Shown here: one piece after another, positions 1-9,636 of the stretch
Numbering within the stretch: the first letter of the stretch is position 1
Layout of the letters: the number at the start of each line of letters is the position of its first letter
Assembly: GCA_036677425.1 (NCBI GenBank)
Contig: JARFVT010000013.1
Span: forward strand, 496,001 to 560,000
Direction: 5' to 3'
Source: JARFVT01 sp036677425
GTDB taxonomy: Bacteria; Pseudomonadota; Alphaproteobacteria; UBA8366; Aestuariispiraceae
DNA length: 64,000 nt
Translations under genes and position numbers: made by a program
The notes under the pieces: model-generated
What the model saw: only the letters and a program-made list of their open reading frames with translations
What the model was told of the DNA's origin: nothing
The model's database searches: none

Positions 1-1284
1 GCGGGTGCTGCGACACAATTAATTAAAACGCCGATTCAGATTGCTATGGGTGATTTAGGGTTTAGAACGGCGATGAGTACAAGCTATTCTGAAGCAGATC
101 TTATAAAATTTGGCGCAAAAGGCGTGTCGATTAATTTAAATATTGATAAAGATGGCAATTTTATTCGCCAATATAGCACGGGCGCATTGCGAAATGATTA
201 TGTTGGTAATCAAGTTGGATCAATAAAAGATGATTACACCAATAACCAATATCGGATTATCGCCATACCAAAAGATACGCTTGCCGATCATAAAAGATTT
301 GTCATCACACAATGGGATCCAAAAGCAAAAAAAGCCGATTATGGCGCACATCCAATCGATAGGAAAAGCCAAGATGCCTTTGAGCAGCTTAGCGTGAATA
401 TTAATCATGAAATGGCAAATGAAGCCTTACGTAATAATGAAAGGATAATTCCTAGCACTCAAAATCTTCACTATGATCGTGGTGAAACCGAAGCAAGGGA
501 CTATCCCGTATTTGAATTATTTGTAGGAAAAGATAATTTGGCAAGAATGGTTGCAACCTCGTTTGTAGCAAATTCATATGGCAAATTAGAATTGAAAGAT
601 GAAAAAATTTCAAGCAATGTCGATGGTTCAGTATCCAGTGGATTTGCGGCCTCAATAAAAGAGACATTTTTTAATAGACCAAGGTTAGCCTTAAAAGGGG
701 CGATTGAAGATACGATTAGATATGGTATTGGGATAACTATTGCCACGGCGTTATATAATGTTGTTGAGGATGAAAGTTCAAGCACCATTGCCAAGGGCGT
801 GGCATTCATAGGCTTAGTGCCTTTATTGGCAACATCAACTCAACCGCTTGGCAATAATATTTTGAACCGTCATCAATATTATAGAAATAAAATTCTGGAT
901 GCGAGCCAGCATTTTCAAAATAAATTTAAAAATTTGATTGCTAACAGAACTCCCCCATATAGGGATATTATAGAATCGCCTTCGGTTTTTCTAAATATTG
1001 ATGATTTGAATAGCAATTCAGTAAATAGCAATTCAGTAAATAGTAATTCAGTAAATAGTAATTCAGTAAATAGTAATTCAGTAAATAGTAATTCAGTAAA
1101 TAATTTAGGCAAAAACGCAACTAATAAACCGGCAAATGATAATAAGATAGAAAAAGAAGGTGAAGCTTTATTAGATGATCAACCATCAACATCTACAGGA
1201 ATAATAAATAGCAGTACGCCATTCATTATTGATGGACATCCTGTCAGGGGGCTTGGTTATGGTGATATTTATGATAGTTTATAG
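1..1284 (+). CDS. Hypothetical protein, 5' end cut by window edge
   Basis: The reading frame is open from base 1, so the protein begins outside the window; an internal ATG lies at 46 but the codons before it are sense and continuous. About 427 residues are visible. I do not recognise a family. The first two thirds look globular and mixed in composition. A hydrophobic stretch around residues 240-275 of the visible part could be one or two membrane segments. The C-terminal 100 residues are low-complexity, polar and Asn/Ser-rich, with six copies of a five-residue Asn-Ser-Asn-Ser-Val unit. The gene ends in TAG and converges on tldD. A surface, secreted or phage-like structural role would fit the low-complexity tail, but nothing here proves one. 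Confidence 0.7.
   Translation, partial: AGAATQLIKTPIQIAMGDLGFRTAMSTSYSEADLIKFGAKGVSINLNIDKDGNFIRQYSTGALRNDYVGNQVGSIKDDYTNNQYRIIAIPKDTLADHKRFVITQWDPKAKKADYGAHPIDRKSQDAFEQLSVNINHEMANEALRNNERIIPSTQNLHYDRGETEARDYPVFELFVGKDNLARMVATSFVANSYGKLELKDEKISSNVDGSVSSGFAASIKETFFNRPRLALKGAIEDTIRYGIGITIATALYNVVEDESSSTIAKGVAFIGLVPLLATSTQPLGNNILNRHQYYRNKILDASQHFQNKFKNLIANRTPPYRDIIESPSVFLNIDDLNSNSVNSNSVNSNSVNSNSVNSNSVNSNSVNNLGKNATNKPANDNKIEKEGEALLDDQPSTSTGIINSSTPFIIDGHPVRGLGYGDIYDSL
1009..1098 (+). repeat. Tandem repeat, 6 x 15 bp, in-frame
   Basis: Six head-to-tail copies of AATAGYAATTCAGTA (copies 1-2 have C, copies 3-6 have T at the variable base). The unit is a multiple of three, so copy-number change would lengthen or shorten the Asn-Ser-rich tail of the host protein by five residues without a frameshift. 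The third-position C/T split suggests the T-type copies arose by recent duplication. Confidence 0.95.
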
Positions 1285-1374
1285 TTTATATATTTTGGTA
1301 ATATAAAAATAATAAATATTATAATATTCATATCATTACTCATAAATAATATTATTATATCATAATTTTTTTAT

Positions 1375-2808
1375 CTATGCCTGTGTGCCGCCAACTGTCA
1401 AACCATCAAGTCTCATTGTTGGCTGTCCTACCCCAACTGGTACGCCTTGCCCATCTTTACCACATGTACCAATTCCGTGGTCAAGGCGCATATCATTGCC
1501 AATCATTGAAAACTTGTTTAAGGCATCGGGCCCATTGCCAATTAATGATTCGCCTTAGAATGGTGCGCCTAATTTACCATCTTCGATCATATAGGCCTCG
1601 GTACATGAAAAAACAAATTTACCATTGGTTATATCAACCTGACCACCGCCAAAATTAACCGCATAAAGGCCATTTTTAACCGATTGTATAATTTCTTCAG
1701 GCTGTTTATCACCATTTAACATATATGTATTGGTCATACGCGGTATTGGCATATGTGAAAATGATTGTCGTCTGCCATTGCCAGTTGGTTTAACGCCCAT
1801 CAATCTTGCGTTCATGCGATCCTGCATATAGCCTTTTAAAATTCCATCTTCGATTAAAATATTATATTGTGATGGCGTTGCCTCATCATCAATCGATAAT
1901 GATCCACGGCGATTGGTGATCGTGCCATCATCAACCACGGTTACACCTTTTGCGGCAACACGTTCGCCAAGCAAACCAGAAAAAGCTGAAGTTTTCTTGC
2001 GGTTAAAATCGCCTTCAAGGCCGTGGCCGATGGCTTCATGTAATAAAATACCGGGCCATCCTGAACCAAGAACTACGGTCATTTCGCCCGCAGGTGCGGC
2101 AACCGAATCTAAATTAACCAATGCTTGCCTATATGCTTCGTCAATTTGTTTTTGCCAATTTTCTGCGATCATGAAATCACCATAACCGACCCGCCCGCCC
2201 GTGCCATTGCTGCCTGTTTCCATCTTATCGCCATCGGTTAATACAATTGATACATTTAACCTTACTAATGGCCTTATATCGGCGGCGCATAGCCCGTCTG
2301 GTCTGATTATTTGTATGGCCTGCCATTCACCTGCGATAACTGCACTAAATTGGCTTACTCTAGGGTCTTTTGCTCTGGCATAGCTGTTCATTGCCTCAAG
2401 CAATTGTATTTTTGCATCAAAGCTGACGCTATTAATTGGGTTATCATTCATATAAAGGGCGCGATTGGTTAAAATTGGTGCATCGGCAAATATGCCAGAA
2501 TTGCCACTTTTCACTGCTCTCACGGTATTTGCAGCGCGTTTTAATGCTGCCTCATCCATATTTGAGGCATGGGCATAGCCGCTGATCTCGCCAATGACAG
2601 AACGCAGGCCAAATCCTTGTGTGGTATCAAAATTTGCATTGCGTATTTTATTATCATCAAAGGCAATGCTTTCAGATTGGCAATATTCTAAAAATAATTC
2701 ACCATCATCCATGCCATGCAGCGCATTATTAACTATGTCCATAACACGTGTCTTATCAAGATCGCTATTATTAAAAAAAATATCGTCGGTTTTGGCAAGA
2801 TTCGACAT
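1375..2808 (-). pseudogene. tldD: Metalloprotease TldD, one in-frame TAA near the C-terminus
   Basis: TldD/PmbA family zinc metalloprotease subunit, known to process modified peptides and antitoxins. The frame of 477 codons plus stop matches the family length. The HEAIGHGLEGD zinc motif is intact in the middle, and the C-terminal family signature (GTCGKDGQ, then GVGQPTMRLDGLTVGGT) is intact. A TAA at 1555-1557 interrupts the stretch GAPF-stop-GESLIGNGP, where the family usually has lysine, so AAA to TAA is the simplest change. Coding continues in the same frame for 59 more codons, ending at TAG 1375-1377. Without readthrough the product loses its conserved C-terminal sheet. The gene is divergent from ctaC, a common alphaproteobacterial arrangement. 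Confidence 0.9.
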
Positions 2809-3227
2809 TTAATTTCCTATTCGTTAAATATTATTTATCAGAAATATCATTTATAATCTTGCATCTATTATATTTAATAAACAAATAAGTTGAAAGTAAA
2901 ATTAATAATTCACTGTTTAAATTTTGATGCTGCTTTATATTTGAATTTGTAATATAAATTTGTGGGTGCGACAACCTGTCGCGGCTATATAGTGTTATTT
3001 TTATAGCTTTTTATGTATAAATTGATATATATCAATTGTGGTATATATTATATCATCAATTAAATTGCCTTATTTTTAATATAAATAATATTCATTATAT
3101 TTTTAATATATGATGTTATATTTTATAAAATATTCATCAAATTATGATTTATTGTTAAAATTTTAACATAAATTTAAATAAATTTTCCCTGAATATATAA
3201 TCAGGGCATAAAGAAGGGATGGGAAAT
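2809..3227. other. Divergent intergenic region tldD/ctaC
   Basis: About 420 very AT-rich bases between two divergent genes. No credible ORF. It holds one GC-richer palindrome (listed separately) and a purine-rich Shine-Dalgarno run (AAGAAGGGATGGG) just before the ctaC ATG. I could not assign -35/-10 boxes with confidence because almost any stretch here resembles a -10. Confidence 0.7.
2968..2982. promoter_or_regulatory. Candidate RegA/PrrA/RegR-type redox operator
   Basis: Perfect 6-3-6 inverted repeat GCGACA-ACC-TGTCGC. It agrees at most fixed positions with the GNGRCRTTNNGNCGC box known for the RegR/PrrA/RegA redox regulators, missing the central TT. It lies about 245 bp upstream of the ctaC start in front of an aerobic oxidase operon, a typical target of these regulators. 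The regulator itself is not in the window. Confidence 0.4.
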
Positions 3228-4091
3228 ATGACGATGTTTATGCGGCTGCTCGCATGGACTGTTGGGTCGCTTGGTATTACGAGCTTTGCAGCGCGTGCCG
3301 CAGATCCTGTTAATTGGCAAGTAGGCTTTAGCGAGCCTGTCTCTCCAATTTAAATAGAACTAGTTTGGTTTTATAATGATTTTTTTTTGACTGTTATTAC
3401 TATTTTTACTGTTTTGTTTACATTGTTAATGGCCTATGTTTGCTGGCTGTTTGCAGCAAAACGTTACCCAGTTCCATCAAAAACTACTCATAATGTATTA
3501 TTAGAAGTCGCATGGACATTAATTCCTGTGTTGATTTTGGTGGCAATTGCATTTCCATCATTACGTCTTTTATATATGTCAGATGATGCCAGCGATGCGG
3601 AAATGACATTGAAGGTTACAGGCCATCAATGGTATTGGGAATATTCATATCCCGATCATGGCGATTTTTCTTTTGAGGCATTTATGGTTCCCGAAGATGA
3701 ATTGCTCGATGGTCAACGGCGTTTGATGGATACGGATTTACCAGTGGTTATTCCTACTGGTACAAAAATACGTCTATTATTGACTTCTGATGATGTTATT
3801 CATAACTGGTCTGTTTCAGAATTTGGCGTGCGTCTTGACGCTGTGCCAGGTCGTTTGAACGAAGCCCCCATTATGGTGCCAGAAGGCAAAGAAGGTACAT
3901 ATTATGGTTTCTGTTCTGAACTTTGTGGTAAAGATCATGCCTATATGCCGATAATGGTAAAAGCAGTAAGCAAAGCAGATTTTGAAATATGGGTTAAAAA
4001 TGCCCAAGAAGAATTTGCCTTAAATAACAACAACTCAGCACCAACCAGCGACGCGAATATTCGTACCGCATGGTTGCTTGCTGCTGAATAA
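3228..4091 (+). pseudogene. ctaC: Cytochrome c oxidase subunit II, one in-frame TAA
   Basis: Subunit II of the aa3 oxidase, carrying the CuA centre that takes electrons from cytochrome c. The ATG at 3228 follows a good ribosome site and begins a signal peptide cleaved near FAARAAD. The typical N-terminal motif (NWQVGFSEPVSPI) follows, then TAA at 3351-3353, then IELVWFYND and the two membrane helices in the same frame. The CuA ligands are all present: a histidine in DDVIHNWSV, then FCSELCGKDHAYMP. Total 287 codons, normal for the family. The stop comes before the first membrane segment, so a functional product needs readthrough or restart; a TTG at 3387 is the only nearby start and would remove the export signal. 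ctaD follows after about 20 bp. Confidence 0.92.
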
Positions 4092-4111
4092 CGGGCAAGG
4101 GAGATTATATA

Positions 4112-5728
4112 ATGAATGCATCCAATGCAGCCGAAGCCCACCATGATGATCATGGTCATACGCCAACTGGTTTAAAACGTTGGCTTTATTCTACTAATCA
4201 TAAAGATATTGGTACGATGTATCTTATCTTTTCTATTATTGCCGCTTTTATTGGCGGTGGTTTTTCCATGTATATGCGTTTGGAACTAATGGAACCTGGC
4301 GTGCAATATATGCTTGATGCCGATGGCAATCCAGATGGTCATTTATTTAATATGATTGTTACTGCCCATGGTCTTTTGATGGTATTTTTTGTTGTTATGC
4401 CCGCCCTTATCGGTGGTTTTGGTAACTGGTTTGTTCCGATTATGATCGGTGCGCCAGATATGGCATTCCCGCGTATGAATAATATCAGTTTTTGGCTATT
4501 AGTGCCGTCATTAATTCTGTTGATATTATCTGCCGTTGTTGGCGGTGGTGCGGCCACTGGTTGGACGATATATCCGCCATTATCATCGGATACAGGCCAT
4601 CCTGGGCCTGCAGTTGATATGGCTATCTTCGCCCTTCATCTAGCGGGTGCTTCGTCAATTCTTGGTGCGGTTAACTTTATTACAACTATCTTTAATATGC
4701 GTGCGCCTGGCATGACATTGCATAAAATGCCTTTATTTGCTTGGTCAATATTGGTTACTGCATTCTTGCTTTTATTGTCATTGCCTGTTCTTGGCGGCGC
4801 AATTACCATGTTATTGACTGATCGTAATTTTGGCACGGCATTCTTTAAACCTGAAGGCGGCGGTGATCCAATTTTATTCCAACATCTATTCTGGTTCTTT
4901 GGTCATCCCGAAGTTTATATTATGATTTTGCCGGGATTTGGTATTATATCGCATATTATATCCACATTTTCTAATAAGCCAATATTTGGTTATTTGGGCA
5001 TGGCATATGCTATGGTTGCCATCGGTTTTGTCGGCTTTATCGTTTGGGCGCATCATATGTATTCTGTTGGCCTTGATGTGGATACCAAGGCATATTTCAC
5101 CATGGCTACATTAATAATTGCTGTTCCAACGGGTATTAAAATATTCTCGTGGATTGCAACTATGTGGGGCGGTTCTCTTCGTTTCACTGTGCCAATGATG
5201 TGGGCGCTTGGCTTTATATTCCTATTCACCGTTGGCGGTGTTACAGGTGTTGTTTTAGCTAATGCGGGTATGGATTTACAAATGCATGATACATATTATG
5301 TGGTTGCCCATTTCCATTATGTGTTATCGCTTGGTGCAATATTTTCTATCGTTGCGGCCATGTATTACTGGTTCGGTAAAATGACTGGTCGTTTGATACC
5401 TAACTGGTGTGGCTATTTACATTTTTGGACGACTTTCCTTGGTGTGAATATGTTATTCTTCCCACAGCATTTCCTTGGGCTAGCTGGTATGGCAAGACGC
5501 TATATTGATTATGCCGAGGGTTAAGCGGGTTGGAATTATGTTTCATCAATTGGCGGGTTTATTTCTGGTGTTTCTTCATTATTCTTTATCATAGTTTTGG
5601 CTTGGTCGTTGAAATATGGTAAGCGTGCTGTGGATAATTATTGGGGTGAGGGTGCAAATACTCTCGAGTGGACTATCTCTTCACCACCACCATTCCATAC
5701 ATTTAATGAATTACCAAAAATAAAATAA
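4112..5728 (+). pseudogene. ctaD: Cytochrome c oxidase subunit I, one in-frame TAA before the last helix
   Basis: Catalytic subunit of the aa3 proton-pumping terminal oxidase, an inner-membrane protein with 12 helices binding heme a, heme a3 and CuB. Present are the heme a histidine (HGLLMVFFV), the CuB/Tyr crosslink region (HPEVYIMILPGFG), the histidine pair in WAHHMYSVG and the late ligands HDTYYVVAHFHYV. TAA at 5522-5524 falls in RRYIDYAEG-stop-AGWNYVSS, where relatives have Tyr or Phe (TAT to TAA would do). The frame then continues through helix XII to a natural TAA at 5726, giving 538 residues, the expected length. Truncation would remove only the last helix and tail, yet this part is conserved throughout the family. 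Confidence 0.93.
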
Positions 5729-5772
5729 GCTTAAATTTTGATAATGAACTTAGGTTTAAAGGAGCGTCGATA

Positions 5773-6666
5773 ATGTCTGAAACAGTGATTGATAAAAGCA
5801 AAAATATTGCTTATTTGGCCGATGTTGGCGATTTCTTCGCGCTTCTTAAGCCACGTGTTATGTCATTAGTGGTTTTTACAGGTTTTGCAGGGCTTTATAT
5901 CGCACCAATATCAATTCATCCATTGATTGGCGCCGTGGCTGTTTTATGTATTGCTGTTGGTTCTGGTGCGGCGGGTGCAATTAATATGTGGTATGATCGT
6001 GATATTGACGCGATTATGTCGCGAACAAAAAATCGCCCAATCCCTGCTGGTTTAGTCAATCCTGATGAGGCATTAAGCTTTGGCATCGTGCTATCTTTTG
6101 CCGCTGTATTCTTAATGGGTGTGGCGGTTAATTGGGTTGCTGCAAGTCTATTACTTGGGGCAATTTTATTCTATGTTTTCATATATACAATGGGTTTAAA
6201 ACGCCGCACGCCTTATAATATTGTTATTGGTGGTGCTGCGGGCGCTTTTCCGCCAATGATCGGTTGGGCCGCGGCAACTGGCGGTGTTTCTATAGAATCC
6301 GTAATGTTGTTTGGGCTTATCTTTTTTTGGACACCACCACATTTTTGGGCTTTGGCTTTATTTCGTTGTGATGATTATAAAAAGGCTAATATACCTCTGT
6401 TACCCGTCGTTAATGGTATCATTGAAACCAAAAAACAAATAATACTATATACATTGATATTACTGCCTATTTCTGTTGCTCCATATTTTATGGGTATAGC
6501 TGGAATAGTATATGGTATAACTGCTTGTTTGTTGAGCATGCTATTCATTGCCGCATATATAACCGTATGGTTTGATAAAGGCGATAAGCAGGCCAAACGA
6601 AGGTTTGCTTATTCAATCTTATATCTTTTTACAATTTTTGGCGTAATGATTGCAGATAATACGTAA
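5773..6666 (+). CDS. ctaB: Protoheme IX farnesyltransferase (heme O synthase)
   Basis: UbiA-family membrane prenyltransferase that adds a farnesyl group to heme b, giving heme O, the precursor of heme A for the oxidase. The first Asp-rich motif is clear (NMWYDRDIDAIMSRTKNRP), followed by the second conserved region (FWTPPHFWALALF). About nine hydrophobic helices over 297 residues, the family's usual size. An AAAGGAGCG ribosome site precedes the ATG. The C-terminus is altered by a 20-bp tandem duplication that creates the present stop; without it the frame would run to the TAG ending at 6710. The change touches only the extreme tail, so the enzyme is probably functional. Confidence 0.95.
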   Translation: MSETVIDKSKNIAYLADVGDFFALLKPRVMSLVVFTGFAGLYIAPISIHPLIGAVAVLCIAVGSGAAGAINMWYDRDIDAIMSRTKNRPIPAGLVNPDEALSFGIVLSFAAVFLMGVAVNWVAASLLLGAILFYVFIYTMGLKRRTPYNIVIGGAAGAFPPMIGWAAATGGVSIESVMLFGLIFFWTPPHFWALALFRCDDYKKANIPLLPVVNGIIETKKQIILYTLILLPISVAPYFMGIAGIVYGITACLLSMLFIAAYITVWFDKGDKQAKRRFAYSILYLFTIFGVMIADNT

Positions 6667-6681
6667 TGATTGCAGATAATA
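6642..6681 (+). repeat. Perfect 20-bp tandem duplication over the ctaB stop
   Basis: CGTAATGATTGCAGATAATA occurs twice without mismatch (6642-6661 and 6662-6681). Because 20 is not a multiple of three, the duplication shifts the frame and brings ACG-TAA into phase, ending ctaB at 6666 after IADNT. Reading from the second copy in the pre-duplication frame gives IADNMNNINIINS and then TAG. Confidence 0.95.
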
Positions 6682-6718
6682 TGAATAATATAAATATTAT
6701 AAATAGTTAGGGTATATA

Positions 6719-6877
6719 ATGAGTGATAAACAAATATCTGATATTAAAGCATCAAATACTGGTCAAGATTTCAAACAGCGTCAAAAGCGAAAAAATATTG
6801 CCCTTGGCTTGGCAATTATAGGTTTATGTATATTATTTTATGTGATTTCTATCGTACGTATGAGTGGGGCTAGCTAA
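6719..6877 (+). CDS. CoxF-like small membrane protein of the oxidase operon
   Basis: A 52-codon frame starting MSDKQISDIKASN, with a charged middle (KQRQKRKN) and one C-terminal hydrophobic helix (IALGLAIIGLCILFYVISIV). Its size, topology and position between ctaB and ctaG match the small CoxF-type proteins of alphaproteobacterial aa3 operons, thought to take part in oxidase assembly; the assignment rests mainly on position. The stop overlaps the ctaG start by one base (TAATG), a sign of translational coupling. Confidence 0.8.
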   Translation: MSDKQISDIKASNTGQDFKQRQKRKNIALGLAIIGLCILFYVISIVRMSGAS

Positions 6878-7503
6878 TGTCATTTGTAAATAGTGATATA
6901 CAGAAAAAAAATAGACGATTGTCTATAATTTTGACTTTTATCACCTTTTCAATGATTGGTTTATCTTTTGCATCTGTGCCACTTTATGATTTATTTTGTC
7001 GTGTAACTGGTTTTGGCGGCACGACACAACAATCAGATATTCTGCCCGATGTAATTTTAGATCGAGTGATTAAAATAAGATTCGATGCATCAACGAATAG
7101 TGCATTGCCATGGCAATTTAAACCAGAACAATTAGAAATGTCAATGCGTGTTGGTGAAACTGGCTTGGCTTTTTATCGTGCTAAAAATAATGGCACGAAA
7201 CCATTCATTGGCACTGCAAGCTTTAACGTAACGCCACAAAAGGCGGGGCAGTATTTTACTAAAATAGATTGTTTTTGCTTCACCTCACAAAGATTAAATC
7301 CGGGTCAAGAAGTCGACATGCCAGTAACATTTTTTGTTGATCCTTCGATTGCTGATAATCCAAATTTGGACGATGTAAAAACCATAACATTATCATATAG
7401 CATGTTTGAAGCCGATGCGGAAGAATATGAAGATTACGAAAAAGAAAATGCAGCAAGATTAGAAAAAAACAAGTTTGATAAGCTGGCTGATATTTCTAAT
7501 TAA
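6877..7503 (+). CDS. ctaG: Cytochrome c oxidase assembly protein CtaG (Cox11 family)
   Basis: Copper chaperone that delivers CuB to subunit I on the periplasmic side. One N-terminal membrane anchor (about residues 13-35) is followed by the conserved PLYDLFCRVTGFGGT segment and the periplasmic domain. The copper-binding motif KIDCFCFTSQRL is intact, as are NVTPQKAGQYF and the DP-x-I-ADNPNLDDVKTITLSY region. Length 208 residues, slightly long because of an acidic, lysine-rich tail of about 25 residues. Start overlaps the coxF-like stop. No disruption seen, unlike ctaC and ctaD. Confidence 0.96.
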   Translation: MSFVNSDIQKKNRRLSIILTFITFSMIGLSFASVPLYDLFCRVTGFGGTTQQSDILPDVILDRVIKIRFDASTNSALPWQFKPEQLEMSMRVGETGLAFYRAKNNGTKPFIGTASFNVTPQKAGQYFTKIDCFCFTSQRLNPGQEVDMPVTFFVDPSIADNPNLDDVKTITLSYSMFEADAEEYEDYEKENAARLEKNKFDKLADISN

Positions 7504-7604
7504 TACCGTTTATTTATATTAAATTTAACCAATATAATTAATATTTAATTTTAAATTATAACCAAAGCCCAATAGGGCAAAAAATGAAAGGGATGGGTAA
7601 TATT

Positions 7605-8450
7605 ATGAGTGCAGAGAACCACGCACCCCAGCATGATTATCACTTAATCGATCCGAGCCCATGGCCAATTTTGGCTGCTATTGCGGCTTTTTTACTGGCC
7701 TTTGGCTTGATTATATTTATGCATCCAGATTTTATCGAAGGTTTAGCACCGCTTGGCATATGGGCAATTGCACCAGGGGTTACCGCCCTTTTAGCCACGG
7801 TATTTTTTTGGTGGAAAGATGTTATCCGCGAAGCCCATGAAGGCCATCTTAAACCCGTAGTGAGGCTTGGTTTGCGTTATGGCATGATATTATTCATCGC
7901 TTCAGAAATTATGTTTTTTGTTGCATTCTTCTGGGCATTTTTTGACGCTAGCCTTAATTTTGATGCGATAAATCAAGTATTACGTCTTGAGGCAACTGGT
8001 GGCACATGGCCGCCAGGGGGGGTTGTTCCTTTTGATGCTTTTGATTTGCCGTTCATCAATACATTGATTTTATTATTATCGGGCTGTACCGTTACATGGG
8101 CGCATCATGCCCTTCGTGAAGGAAAGCGAAAACAATTAATTCAAGGTTTAGCGTTACCTGTTGCGCTTGGTCTTTTATTTTCTATTTTGCAAGCATATGA
8201 ATATGGTCATGCGACATTTGGTTTTAGCGATGGCATATATTCATCGACTTTTTATATGGCGACTGGTTTTCATGGTTTCCATGTTATTATCGGTACAATT
8301 TTCCTTGCGGTTTGCTTGGTTCGTTCGATTAAGGGTGATTTTACCCCTGAACAACATTTTGGCTTTGAAGCCGCCGCTTGGTATTGGCATTTTGTCGATG
8401 CCGTATGGGTGTTTTTGTTTGTTTTTGTTTATTGGTGGGGCGGCGCATAA
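7605..8450 (+). CDS. ctaE: Cytochrome c oxidase subunit III
   Basis: Seven-helix non-catalytic core subunit of the aa3 oxidase. It opens with the family signature DYHLIDPSPWP and contains WWKDVIREAHEGHL, GMILFIASEIMFFVAFFWAF, GGTWPPGGV and the C-terminal HFVDAVWVFLFVFVYWWGG. I place the start at ATG 7605, with AAAGGGA about 11 bases upstream; an in-frame ATG at 7584 with its own AGGG would add seven residues and cannot be excluded. About 281 residues, normal. Separated from ctaG by an 80-100 base AT-rich gap, so it may have an additional promoter. Confidence 0.95.
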   Translation: MSAENHAPQHDYHLIDPSPWPILAAIAAFLLAFGLIIFMHPDFIEGLAPLGIWAIAPGVTALLATVFFWWKDVIREAHEGHLKPVVRLGLRYGMILFIASEIMFFVAFFWAFFDASLNFDAINQVLRLEATGGTWPPGGVVPFDAFDLPFINTLILLLSGCTVTWAHHALREGKRKQLIQGLALPVALGLLFSILQAYEYGHATFGFSDGIYSSTFYMATGFHGFHVIIGTIFLAVCLVRSIKGDFTPEQHFGFEAAAWYWHFVDAVWVFLFVFVYWWGGA

Positions 8451-8500
8451 GCGTCATTTTATCTTAACTAAAGGATAGTTAATAAACTAGAATATTTTTT

Positions 8501-8872
8501 ATGAATGATTACATTAAGTTATCAGCTTATAAAACAGGACTTAAAGGGCTCTGCCCGCGTTGTGGGCAGGGCCGCCTTTTTGCAAAATTTTTAATCATTG
8601 CGCCAAAATGCAGCCATTGTGAGCTTGATTTATTAAAAGAAGATGTGGGCGATGGGGCAATTCCCTTAATAATATTATTTGCAAGTGCAATCGGTGTCGG
8701 CGTTGGCGCATGGTTGCAACTTGTAATGAATACGCCCATGTGGGTTCAATTCGCGGTTAGCTTTCCCATTATAATAATTTTAGTGTTAGCAACAATGCAG
8801 CCGCTTAAAGGCTTGATGATTGCCTTGCAATTTACGCATCAATCGGGCGATAATGACGGTGATCGATTGTAA
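8501..8872 (+). CDS. DUF983 family membrane protein
   Basis: Small membrane protein (123 residues) that often lies between ctaE and SURF1 in alphaproteobacteria. The N-terminal half carries a zinc-ribbon-like pair of CxxC motifs (LCPRCGQGRLF and APKCSHCELD). The C-terminal half has two hydrophobic helices (around residues 50-70 and 78-98). Function is not established; position suggests a part in oxidase biogenesis. Complete, with no disruption. Confidence 0.88.
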   Translation: MNDYIKLSAYKTGLKGLCPRCGQGRLFAKFLIIAPKCSHCELDLLKEDVGDGAIPLIILFASAIGVGVGAWLQLVMNTPMWVQFAVSFPIIIILVLATMQPLKGLMIALQFTHQSGDNDGDRL

Positions 8873-8907
8873 ATTCATTATGTTTAATTATATGGGATTG
8901 CTATGCC

Positions 8908-9627
8908 ATGGCTTTTAAATTCCGACTATTACCAAGTCTGATTACTATTCCCGCAATTATATTCATGTTGATGCTTGGCTTTTGGCAAATAGAGAGATTG
9001 AAATGGAAAAGCCAGTTAATCGATATTTTAATGGAGCGCACATCAAGAAATGCTGTTGAATTATCATTTGATGATATCAATAAAGTAAATGACGAATTTA
9101 CCCCTGTTTATATTTATGGTAAATTTGATTATAGTCATGAATTATTATTGCAAAATCGCACTTACGAAAAACAGGCGGGCATGCATTTATTAACGCCATT
9201 CATTATAACTGCTAGCGATAAAATTAATAATACAAACATTAATAAGGCAATTTTAGTCGACCGTGGATGGCTGCCATTTGCAAAAACTGATGGGCCATTT
9301 CATAAGGATAGCCATATTGATGATATTATAAAGCTTGAAGGTGTAGTTCGTTTTCCCACCGGGCAAACATCATTCATTCCCGATAATATGGCGGCAAAAA
9401 ATCAATGGTATTTTATTGATCTTGAACAAATCTCAAGCCATACGGGATATGATTTTATCGATTATTATATCATGGCAAATAATAATGGCGATATGAATAA
9501 TTTACCGATTGGCGGCAGATGGAAAATTAACTTGCCAAATAACCATCTTGAATATGCTATAACTTGGTATAGTTTGGCATTTATATTGTTAGTGATATTT
9601 TTGATTTATCATCGCAAGAAAAAATAA
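8908..9627 (+). CDS. SURF1 family oxidase assembly protein
   Basis: Inner-membrane protein that assists insertion of heme A into subunit I. Two terminal membrane helices (residues about 8-26 and 214-233) flank a periplasmic domain, as in the family. Conserved elements include LMLGFWQIERLKWK, the VYIYGKFDYSHELLLQNRTY region, ILVDRGWLPF and the C-terminal NNHLEYAITWYSLA. Length 239 residues is typical. It is the last gene of the oxidase operon; the following mscS gene starts 9 bases later and may be co-transcribed. Confidence 0.93.
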   Translation: MAFKFRLLPSLITIPAIIFMLMLGFWQIERLKWKSQLIDILMERTSRNAVELSFDDINKVNDEFTPVYIYGKFDYSHELLLQNRTYEKQAGMHLLTPFIITASDKINNTNINKAILVDRGWLPFAKTDGPFHKDSHIDDIIKLEGVVRFPTGQTSFIPDNMAAKNQWYFIDLEQISSHTGYDFIDYYIMANNNGDMNNLPIGGRWKINLPNNHLEYAITWYSLAFILLVIFLIYHRKKK

Positions 9628-9636
9628 GGAAATATT

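Noticed and set aside
1009..1098. CRISPR-like array
   Set aside because: The 15-bp units are directly adjacent with no spacers and are in frame with the host gene.
915..1112. Antisense frame with repeated Phe-Thr-Glu-Leu-Leu units
   Set aside because: It is only the complement of the 15-bp repeat inside the real gene.
8161..8478. Overlapping frame inside ctaE
   Set aside because: Shadow of ctaE in another frame, with no ribosome site or family pattern.
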